Positions 1-5,615 of a DNA stretch of 5,615 bases are shown piece after piece. Under the pieces are notes generated by a model. It saw nothing but the letters and a program-made list of their open reading frames with translations. It had not been told where the DNA came from and did no database searches. The stretch lies in assembly GCA_031261125.1 (NCBI GenBank), contig JAISJZ010000382.1:1-5615 (forward strand), given 5' to 3'. Origin of the DNA: Planctomycetaceae bacterium. GTDB taxonomy: Bacteria; Planctomycetota; Planctomycetia; Pirellulales; Thermoguttaceae. Every line of letters begins with the position of its first letter. Positions within the stretch are counted from its first letter, which is position 1. A program made the position numbers and the translations under genes.

Positions 1-1
1 A

Positions 2-2938
2 AAGGTTTTTCAACTGTCCCAGTACCGCAAAATTGTTTTGGCAACAAACGTTGCGGAGTCCTCGCTGACCGTACCGGGCATCCGGTTTGTAATTGATACA
101 GGAACAGCAAGAATCAGCCGGTATTCTGCCCGGTCGCGGACGCAGCGTTTGCCGATTGAACCGGTGTCGCAGGCATCGGCAGACCAGCGGGCAGGTCGCT
201 GCGGGCGTATCGGTCCTGGTGTATGTATTCGGTTGTATTCCGAAGATGATTATTTTCGGCGGGATAAATACACCACGCCGGAAATCAAACGGTCGAATCT
301 TGCGGCAGTGATTTTGCAGATGAAGGCGTTGCATCTCGGCAGAGTAGAGGACTTTCCGTTCATTGACCCGCCGTCAAGAGCAGCAATCAACGACGGATAC
401 GACACGTTGTACGAAATCGGCGCAACGGATAAACACGATAACTTAACGGACATCGGCAGGACGTTGAGCAAGTTGCCGGTTGACCCGCGGATCGGCAGAA
501 TGATTTTAGCCGCAAAGGATAACGGCGTATTGAACGAAATGCTCATCATAGCGGCGGCGTTGGAAATACAAGACCCGCGGGAACGACCGCAGGAACACAA
601 AGGTAAGGCGGACGAAGCACACAAACAATTTTTTGACCCGCAAAGCGATTATGTTGCATATTTGAATCTTTGGAAATTTCATCAGGACTTGAAAAAGAAG
701 TTGAGTTGGAATCAACTGCGGAAGGCGTGCAAACAGAATTTTCTGTCGTTCAACCGAATGAAAGAGTGGACGGACATACACAGCGAATTGGTGCGTATTG
801 TCTGTGATGGAACTTGTTCCGTTGAAAATAACTTGAATTACGATGCACTGCACCGTTCCATTCTCACCGGCAACTTGTCCGGCATTGCGGTTAAGGAAAA
901 CAAATTTGAATACAGTGTTTGCAATGTCAGCGGCAGGGATTTGTCCCGTCAAGGACAGCGTTTCGTGTTGTGGGCGGGCAGCGGACTGTTATCTCATCAG
1001 TTAACAGACGGGGGCTTACCTCTGCCGGCTCACTGGATAATGTCATCCGAACGTGTTGAAACATCGCGCCGGTTTCTGCGGACAGCAGCCGTAATCAAAC
1101 AGGAATGGATTGAACCACTGGCGAAACATTTAATTACGAAACATTACAGCGATGCCCATTGGAACGGTGAAACAGGATACGTTCACGCTTACGAAAAAAT
1201 CTCATTGCTCGGCTTAACTCTTGTGCCGAAAAGGAGATGCAACTACGGACCGATTGACCAGAAAACGTCAAGAGAAATTTTTATTCACAGAGCGTTGGTT
1301 GAAATGGATTTGCAAACTTCCTGCGAATTCTTTGAGTATAACAAGTTGATGGTTGAAGAGGCAAATAAGTTGCAGGACAAGTTACGCCGCAGCAGCGTGT
1401 TGAAACCGTTGTCGGCGAGGTACGATTTTTACAATGCAAGAATACCGGCGGAGGTGTATGATAAACGAAGTTTAGAAAAATGGATTAAAACAACAACATC
1501 GCAGCAAATGGTGCCGCTGACATTTGAATTATCCGATTTATGTGATGAAGTATTGCCGGATAATTTTTCCGAGAAATTTCCGAACAAAATTGAAACGTTT
1601 GACAATTCGACGGTTGATGTAGAGTACAATTTTCAGCCCGGCGAAGAGAACGATGGTTTGACAATTATCGTTCCGAAAGAAGGGCTTCGGCAACTTGCGC
1701 CGGAGCGTCTCGGCTGGCTTGTTCCCGGTTTGTTAGAGCAAAAAATTATTGCGATGCTCAAAACACTGCCGAAGGATGTCCGCAGGCAAATTGTTCCGAT
1801 TCCCGACACAGCAAAAGAGATTTTGAAACGATTGATGTTCGGTGAAGGAAAGTTGGAAGACCAAGTCGCCGTTGAAGTGAGCCGGTTAGCCGGTTTCCCC
1901 GTGAAACCGCAGGACTTAACGGACGGGCTGCCGCGGGAGATGACGATGAACATCCGCGTTCTCGACGAACACGGTAAACCGGCAAAAGAAAGCAGGGATA
2001 TAAATGAGTTGCGAAAAGATTTCGGAATAAAGCAAACAGAATTTGTCATAGTCAAAGATGACCGATGGAACCGGTCGGATATTACAAAGTGGGACTTCGG
2101 CACGCTGCCGGAGTTTATCGAAGTAAAACGCGGAGCAACTGTCATCAAGGCGTTTCCGATGCTGCAATACGCTCCGCACACCGCCGGTGTTGCGGCCAAA
2201 TTATCTGATGCGCCGGACACCGCCCATCGGGAAACACAACTCGGCATTACCCGGCTGTTTTACCTCGCTCATAAACGGGACATTCAGACACAAGTGGAGT
2301 ATCTGCCGAACAGCAATAAGATGAAACTCTACGCCCAAAGTTTGCCGGAGTTTGACTTCAAACACGATACCGGTATGCTCATTGCAAAACGGGCTTTACA
2401 GACAGAAGAATTGCCGGTTCCCCGCGGCGCAGCGGAATGGGAACAGCGGAATAAAACGGGTTTTGCCCAACTTGGCATCGCGGTACAAGACGTTACGAAA
2501 ATGATTGTACCTTTGTTGGAAAATTATCAGGCGGCAAGAGCGGCAATTCAAACAAGTGAGCCGAAAACTATGTTTTCGGCTGCTGCCGAAGAAGCAAAAC
2601 AGCATTTACAAACATTAACAACACCGTTTTTTTTACTGCAAACGTCTTGGCAGTGGTTAAAAGAGTACCCGCGGTACTTCAAAGCAATCAGTGTCCGTTT
2701 TGAAAATTCGCCTATCGCATCCGATACATTGAAAACCGCCGAATTGCAAAAATACCGAACACAGTACGAAGAACGTCTCGCATTGCATAATGCGGCGGGG
2801 ATACACGACCCTGAATTGGAATTGTTCCGCTGGATGCTCGAAGAATACCGCGTTTCACTGTTCGCCCAAAAACTAGGAACCGCCGTGAAAGTTTCTCCGC
2901 AGCGGTTAGATAAACAATGGGAAAAAGTCCGGCGGTAA
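2..2938 (+). CDS. hrpA: ATP-dependent RNA helicase HrpA (DEAH-box), 5'-truncated by window edge
   Basis: C-terminal 978 residues of a DEAH-box RNA helicase of about 1,300 residues. The frame is open to the window edge, and sense sequence precedes the TTG at 38, so the true start and the N-terminal RecA1 domain (Walker A, DEAH, SAT) lie outside. Seen here, numbering from base 2: helicase motif V (TNVAESSLT, about 15-23) and motif VI (QRAGRCGR, 62-69, with the arginine finger) of RecA2. Next come the winged-helix/ratchet region with LPVDPR (158-163) and QDPRERP, an OB-fold around 280-380 (LTGNLSGIAVKE, then GSGLL), and a long DUF3418-type C-terminal region to the stop. The ending WMLEEYRVSLFAQKLGT closely resembles E. 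coli HrpA, so the C-terminus is complete. The family unwinds RNA using ATP in the cytoplasm; E. coli HrpA is reported to act on stalled or collided ribosomes and in mRNA processing. It converges on the LarA-like gene with a 2-base gap. Promoter not in window. Family call very secure. Confidence 0.97.
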   Translation, partial: KVFQLSQYRKIVLATNVAESSLTVPGIRFVIDTGTARISRYSARSRTQRLPIEPVSQASADQRAGRCGRIGPGVCIRLYSEDDYFRRDKYTTPEIKRSNLAAVILQMKALHLGRVEDFPFIDPPSRAAINDGYDTLYEIGATDKHDNLTDIGRTLSKLPVDPRIGRMILAAKDNGVLNEMLIIAAALEIQDPRERPQEHKGKADEAHKQFFDPQSDYVAYLNLWKFHQDLKKKLSWNQLRKACKQNFLSFNRMKEWTDIHSELVRIVCDGTCSVENNLNYDALHRSILTGNLSGIAVKENKFEYSVCNVSGRDLSRQGQRFVLWAGSGLLSHQLTDGGLPLPAHWIMSSERVETSRRFLRTAAVIKQEWIEPLAKHLITKHYSDAHWNGETGYVHAYEKISLLGLTLVPKRRCNYGPIDQKTSREIFIHRALVEMDLQTSCEFFEYNKLMVEEANKLQDKLRRSSVLKPLSARYDFYNARIPAEVYDKRSLEKWIKTTTSQQMVPLTFELSDLCDEVLPDNFSEKFPNKIETFDNSTVDVEYNFQPGEENDGLTIIVPKEGLRQLAPERLGWLVPGLLEQKIIAMLKTLPKDVRRQIVPIPDTAKEILKRLMFGEGKLEDQVAVEVSRLAGFPVKPQDLTDGLPREMTMNIRVLDEHGKPAKESRDINELRKDFGIKQTEFVIVKDDRWNRSDITKWDFGTLPEFIEVKRGATVIKAFPMLQYAPHTAGVAAKLSDAPDTAHRETQLGITRLFYLAHKRDIQTQVEYLPNSNKMKLYAQSLPEFDFKHDTGMLIAKRALQTEELPVPRGAAEWEQRNKTGFAQLGIAVQDVTKMIVPLLENYQAARAAIQTSEPKTMFSAAAEEAKQHLQTLTTPFFLLQTSWQWLKEYPRYFKAISVRFENSPIASDTLKTAELQKYRTQYEERLALHNAAGIHDPELELFRWMLEEYRVSLFAQKLGTAVKVSPQRLDKQWEKVRR

Positions 2939-2940
2939 AA

Positions 2941-4248
2941 TTACGCTAACCGTTCTTTCGTTGACCAAAGTCCTGCCGACGGCGTATCAATGAAATAAAT
3001 TTCTTCGCCATCCGGCATTGTGTCGAACCCGTTCTGTAATACTTCGGGATTGTACTGCTTTACCGTTTCAGCGTAATCGGCATAACCGAAGTTGACGCTT
3101 TCGATGTCTGCTTTGCTCATCTTACCCGGTGCGTAGGTAATTTTGAACCGACCTTCCGGCGAACCGTGAATCAGGTGCGCTGTCCCAACCGCAAAATTTT
3201 TCAAATCGCCGTCTGCCGGACATTCGTTGTACAATTTCATAATCCGTTCCGTCCCGGTATAACCGTACTTGCGAATGATAGCGTCAATTTCCGGCTGTTC
3301 TCCGAACCGTTCCAAACCGGGAGCAATGATTAACAACTCGCCGCCGTCTGCCATTGCTTTACGGGTTCGATACACTGCCTTGTTCGCTACCCAGGTAGAG
3401 TAAAATTCATTGCCCTGCATCACGGCGACGACCTTCTTCAACGGTGGAACAACGGTAATGTTGTGCTGTTGCGATAACTTTGCTGCTCCAAGATACGTTT
3501 CGACCGTTTCACCGGCAAAAACGCCGATATGTACGAGTTGTTCCTTCTCATACGCCATCACGACTTGCAGATACGCATCGGGCAGTCCTTTCAGGTATTT
3601 CTCTTCAGCATAGTTATAGCAAGCCCGAAGCGGTGTCGTGAGTGTCCCTAGATTATTTTCGATGCCGCAGCACGCCGCCATCAGGTGTGATGCGCAAATC
3701 ATTTCTTTGCCGCCCAAACCGATGAAGTAATTTTTGTTGTGATTCGCAAAACCGAGAACTTCGTGCGGAACGACGTGACCGATGTTGAGAATCAAATCCC
3801 AATGTTCGTCCAATAACATTGCGTTAAGAGCAACGGGGATTTCCCAATTTTCTAACAGCGGACTTGCGCCGGCAGCACGGACGGCAGCGGTTGCTTCGCG
3901 GACAAACCCGGCGGGGATTTCGCCGATGCGTTTCGCTCCGCCTCGCCAATCGTGTTTATGAATCCGCTCTTCCGGTACGGAACCGAACATCCACCGGTTT
4001 TGTTCCGGCGTGTGCGGAATGTGCTGACCAAGTGTGGGAATCAGATGCACATCGGCATCTTTCGAGAAAATTTTGTACAAATGTTCGGTAATATAACCGG
4101 CTCCGCTGTGGGCGCGGGTGATGTCCGGCGGCAGGAGCAGAACCCGTTTCGGGTGTTTGCAAATCCGCTGCTTCGCTTCATCGGCAAACTTTTCGGCAAG
4201 AGGCAGGACTTCTTGTTTCGTGAGCGTTCGTTGTTCAGAAAACCACAT
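2941..4248 (-). CDS. LarA-superfamily nickel-pincer-dependent hydroxyacid racemase/epimerase-like protein (DUF2088)
   Basis: A 435-residue cytoplasmic protein (no signal peptide or membrane segment seen) of the lactate racemase LarA superfamily. The N-terminal half has the PPDITR segment (40-45; the D-x-T-R motif near the cofactor phosphate in LarA), a GQH segment (74-76, probably equivalent to the catalytic-His loop) and HDW (99-101). The core is GHVVPHEVLGF (157-167), K172 and H188. H162, K172 and H188 are 10 and 16 residues apart, the same spacing as H174, K184 and H200 of Lactobacillus plantarum LarA, where Lys tethers the nickel-pincer nucleotide and the histidines act in catalysis and nickel binding. 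The usual SGG before the lysine is replaced by ANHN, so this is a divergent subfamily. Racemisation or epimerisation of a 2-hydroxyacid or sugar acid is inferred; the substrate is unknown. No larB, larC or larE genes are here. The ATG at 4248 lacks a Shine-Dalgarno but follows a candidate promoter. It lies 64 bases after cobA; its stop is 2 bases from the hrpA stop. Confidence 0.85.
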   Translation of the reverse strand: MWFSEQRTLTKQEVLPLAEKFADEAKQRICKHPKRVLLLPPDITRAHSGAGYITEHLYKIFSKDADVHLIPTLGQHIPHTPEQNRWMFGSVPEERIHKHDWRGGAKRIGEIPAGFVREATAAVRAAGASPLLENWEIPVALNAMLLDEHWDLILNIGHVVPHEVLGFANHNKNYFIGLGGKEMICASHLMAACCGIENNLGTLTTPLRACYNYAEEKYLKGLPDAYLQVVMAYEKEQLVHIGVFAGETVETYLGAAKLSQQHNITVVPPLKKVVAVMQGNEFYSTWVANKAVYRTRKAMADGGELLIIAPGLERFGEQPEIDAIIRKYGYTGTERIMKLYNECPADGDLKNFAVGTAHLIHGSPEGRFKITYAPGKMSKADIESVNFGYADYAETVKQYNPEVLQNGFDTMPDGEEIYFIDTPSAGLWSTKERLA

Positions 4249-4281
4249 AAGGGGGATTAAAGGGAAGGGAATAGGAAACCA

Positions 4282-4315
4282 TAAACAACGGTATTATATT
4301 TCATTCGGTTGTTTA
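4282..4315. repeat. Perfect 8-bp inverted repeat, candidate operator
   Basis: TAAACAAC (4282-4289) and GTTGTTTA (4308-4315) are exact inverted copies separated by 18 bases that contain a TATAAT hexamer. The outer arm includes the cobA stop codon. The layout resembles a repressor site straddling a promoter upstream of the LarA-like gene. As an RNA hairpin it would be weak, AT-rich and without a following U tract, so a terminator role is less likely. The repeat is seen; its function is inferred. Confidence 0.4.
4293..4298 (-). promoter_or_regulatory. Candidate -10 box for the LarA-like gene
   Basis: On the - strand these bases read TATAAT, a perfect sigma70-type -10 hexamer. It sits in the cobA/LarA-like gap and would start transcription near 4286, giving a leader of about 37 bases before the ATG at 4248. 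The matching -35 is poor: TTTCCT at 17-base spacing, while the better TTGACC is 25 bases away, too far. It may therefore be activator-dependent or simply chance in an AT-rich gap. Confidence 0.33.
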
Positions 4316-5041
4316 AGGAAACCGGTCAACAACTTTACCGACAATCACGATGCACGGATGATACAGTCGTTCCTGTCGGAATGTTTCTGATACTTCAGCG
4401 AGCGTTGTCCGAACAATGCGCTGGTTCGGCAGCGTTGCCTCGAACACAATAAGTACCGGTGTTTGCGGTTCTTTGCCGGCTTCTAACATTGTGCCGCTCC
4501 AAATCTCCGCCGTTGCCGTTCCCATATAGAAGACAAGCGTACCGGGAAAAGCAGCAAATTGTCCGAAGTCCAACTTCGGCAGCGACGGGTCGTGTTCATA
4601 AGACAGATGACCGGTAATGAACGCCGCCGCACTGGCAAAGTGCCGGTCGGTGAGCGAAATGCCGGCAACTTGTGCCGCCGCCGATGCCGATGTAATGCCC
4701 GGTACAACTTCAAACGGAATATTGGCATCGGCAAGTGCTGTCATTTCTTCGTTCAGCCGACCGAAGATATGCGGGTCGCCGCCTTTGAGCCGAACAACCG
4801 CCTGCCCCGCCGCTGCCGCTTCAATCATTCGTTGATTGACTTCGGTTTGTTTCAGTTTCCGACCCGTGTAAGGTTGTCCGAGGGAAACGAGTTCCGCTTC
4901 CGCTTTGGCGTGTTGCAGCGTCCGCTCATCGACGAGGTAATCGTATAAAATCAGGTCGGCTTCGGCGATACACCGGACGGCTTTGAGTGTCAGCAATTCA
5001 GGGTCGCCCGGTCCCGCACCGACAATAAAGACCTTTTTCAT
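4313..5041 (-). CDS. cobA: Uroporphyrinogen-III C-methyltransferase (SUMT), stand-alone
   Basis: A 242-residue SAM-dependent methylase that adds methyl groups at C2 and C7 of uroporphyrinogen III to give precorrin-2, the branch point to siroheme and cobalamin. Seen: the N-terminal glycine-rich loop VGAGPGDPELLTLKA (7-21), LYDYLV (32-37), RLKGGDPHIFGR (84-95), VPGITSASAAAQVAGI (113-128), FITGH (141-145), VFYMG (170-174) and a C-terminal IVIVGKVV strand (231-238). These cover the whole methylase fold in order. It is one domain, slightly shorter than many family members, with no fused HemD or CysG oxidase/ferrochelatase. The usual GRGGEE after the GGDP motif reads GRLNEE, a local deviation. The ATG at 5041 was chosen because the family starts directly at this first strand; an in-frame TTG at 5146 would add 35 residues unlike the family. 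No Shine-Dalgarno precedes the ATG. It follows smpB by 112 bases in the same direction, so co-transcription is possible. Confidence 0.93.
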   Translation of the reverse strand: MKKVFIVGAGPGDPELLTLKAVRCIAEADLILYDYLVDERTLQHAKAEAELVSLGQPYTGRKLKQTEVNQRMIEAAAAGQAVVRLKGGDPHIFGRLNEEMTALADANIPFEVVPGITSASAAAQVAGISLTDRHFASAAAFITGHLSYEHDPSLPKLDFGQFAAFPGTLVFYMGTATAEIWSGTMLEAGKEPQTPVLIVFEATLPNQRIVRTTLAEVSETFRQERLYHPCIVIVGKVVDRFP

Positions 5042-5153
5042 TGTTTCAAACAGTTCTTGATTTTTCTGTCCCAATAACACCGTAAAGCGGAATAGACGCC
5101 GTCTGCGAATTGTAACTGCCGAAACCGCTAACGATAAATTAAACAAAAACTAT

Positions 5154-5615
5154 TTACCGTGTTCGTTTCATCATTGACAAACGGAGGCGTTTGTCAATTT
5201 CCGCTTTTTTCTTTGCATCCCGTTTGTCGAATTCCTGTTTGCCTTTGCAAAGCCCCATCAACACTTTCGCTTTGCCTTCTTTGAAGTACATTCGCAAGGG
5301 AACGAGTGTTAATCCTTTTTCGTAAGCCCGCATTGCAAAACGCTTGATTTCCCGGCGGTGCAGCAGAAGTTTCCGCTCCCGCTTCGGTTTATGATTGAAG
5401 CGGTTTGCCTCAACGTACTCCGCGATGTCGCAGTTCACCAGAAACACTTCACCATTTCGGACTTTACCGAACGCATCGCCTATCGCTGCGGTACCGGCAC
5501 GCAAACTTTTCACTTCGCTGCCGACCAAAATGATACCGCACTCCAGCGAATCTAAAACACTGTACTCGTGCCGTGCTTTGCGGTTTTCGGCAATAACCCG
5601 CTCGTTGGGATTGGA
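5154..5615 (-). CDS. smpB: SsrA-binding protein SmpB, start beyond window edge
   Basis: SmpB binds the tRNA-like domain of tmRNA and brings it to ribosomes stalled on broken mRNAs for trans-translation. The frame is open from 5615 to the TAA at 5156-5154, giving 153 visible residues against a usual 150-160, so probably only a few N-terminal residues are missing. The TTG at 5528 is internal, since the conserved NRKARHEY (11-18 of the visible part) lies upstream of it. Other hallmarks are GSEVKSLR (32-39), the basic HKPKRERKLLLHRREI (75-90), GLTLVPL (101-107) and GLCKGKQEFDKRDAKKK (121-137). They form the OB-fold core, then the basic C-terminal tail that enters the mRNA channel on the ribosome. 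The tail ends in an Arg/Lys-rich stretch, as is typical. The last codons carry a perfect 11-bp inverted repeat (5173-5198). No tmRNA gene (ssrA) is visible in this window. Confidence 0.95.
   Translation of the reverse strand, partial: SNPNERVIAENRKARHEYSVLDSLECGIILVGSEVKSLRAGTAAIGDAFGKVRNGEVFLVNCDIAEYVEANRFNHKPKRERKLLLHRREIKRFAMRAYEKGLTLVPLRMYFKEGKAKVLMGLCKGKQEFDKRDAKKKAEIDKRLRLSMMKRTR
5173..5198. repeat. Perfect 11-bp inverted repeat (hairpin) inside the smpB 3' end
   Basis: ATTGACAAACG (5173-5183) and CGTTTGTCAAT (5188-5198) are exact inverted copies around a 4-base loop, GAGG on + and CCTC on the smpB mRNA. It lies within the codons for the SmpB C-terminal tail (EIDKRLRLSMM), 17 bases before the stop codon. 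In the smpB direction the nearest T-run starts about 23 bases later, past the stop, so it is not a classic intrinsic terminator. In the + direction a T-run follows after about five bases, but no + gene lies nearby. The structure is certain from the sequence; its role is unknown. Confidence 0.7.

Noticed and set aside
1633..2247. A 204-residue antisense open frame inside hrpA
   Set aside because: It lies wholly opposite conserved HrpA coding sequence, has a Ser/Arg/Pro-rich low-quality composition and no recognisable domain; it is a shadow of the hrpA codon use.
4282..4315. Intrinsic terminator for cobA
   Set aside because: The 8-bp AT-rich stem has an 18-base loop and no T-run after it in the - direction; an operator reading fits better.
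4559..4948. A 129-residue + strand open frame opposite cobA
   Set aside because: It is antisense to conserved SUMT motifs, rich in Arg and Cys and without a recognisable domain or start signal.
5090..5108. Small palindrome AGACGCCGTCT in the smpB-cobA gap
   Set aside because: The stem is only four to five bases with almost no loop and no T-run, too weak to call a terminator or operator.
5109..5114. TACAAT on the - strand as a -10 box for cobA
   Set aside because: It matches the consensus at 5 of 6 bases, but the best -35 at 17-base spacing (TTATCG) matches only three, which is common by chance in such a gap.
5042..5146. A 35-residue N-terminal extension of cobA from an in-frame TTG at 5146
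   Set aside because: The extension lies in the smpB-cobA gap, resembles no SUMT sequence, and the family begins at the ATG at 5041 directly before the glycine-rich loop.

Overview
The window holds four protein-coding genes and almost no spare DNA. It opens inside a gene and closes inside another. From left to right: a 5'-truncated hrpA (DEAH-box RNA helicase, + strand, 2-2938); then three genes on the - strand. These are a LarA-superfamily (nickel-pincer hydroxyacid racemase/epimerase-like) protein (4248-2941), a stand-alone uroporphyrinogen-III C-methyltransferase cobA (5041-4313), and smpB, the tmRNA-binding protein (from beyond 5615 to 5154). No RNA genes, insertion sequences, CRISPR arrays or phage genes were seen. 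No gene-free stretch exceeds 112 bases.

The organism is bacterial: SmpB, HrpA and SUMT are bacterial or mainly bacterial families. Base composition is middling by eye. The two gene starts that can be inspected (cobA and the LarA-like gene) have no Shine-Dalgarno-like purine run. Full-length HrpA with the long C-terminal DUF3418 region, together with this LarA-like subfamily and SD-poor starts, would fit Planctomycetota or a relative. That is an inference from gene content, not a proof.

The three - strand genes run in the order smpB, cobA, larA-like, with gaps of 112 and 64 bases, so they may be partly co-transcribed. The 64-base gap before the LarA-like gene carries a perfect TATAAT hexamer framed by an exact 8-base inverted repeat, which suggests this gene has its own, possibly regulated, promoter. 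hrpA converges on the LarA-like gene with only two bases between their stop codons and no recognisable terminator.

Functionally the window mixes translation quality control (HrpA and SmpB both act on stalled translation, by established or reported roles), tetrapyrrole synthesis (CobA makes precorrin-2 for siroheme and cobalamin) and probable 2-hydroxyacid or sugar-acid isomerisation (LarA-like). I see no convincing evidence for a wholly new system. The points most worth following are the divergent LarA-like enzyme with an intact H/K/H cofactor-site spacing, its operator-like dyad, and a perfect 11-bp hairpin at the end of smpB.
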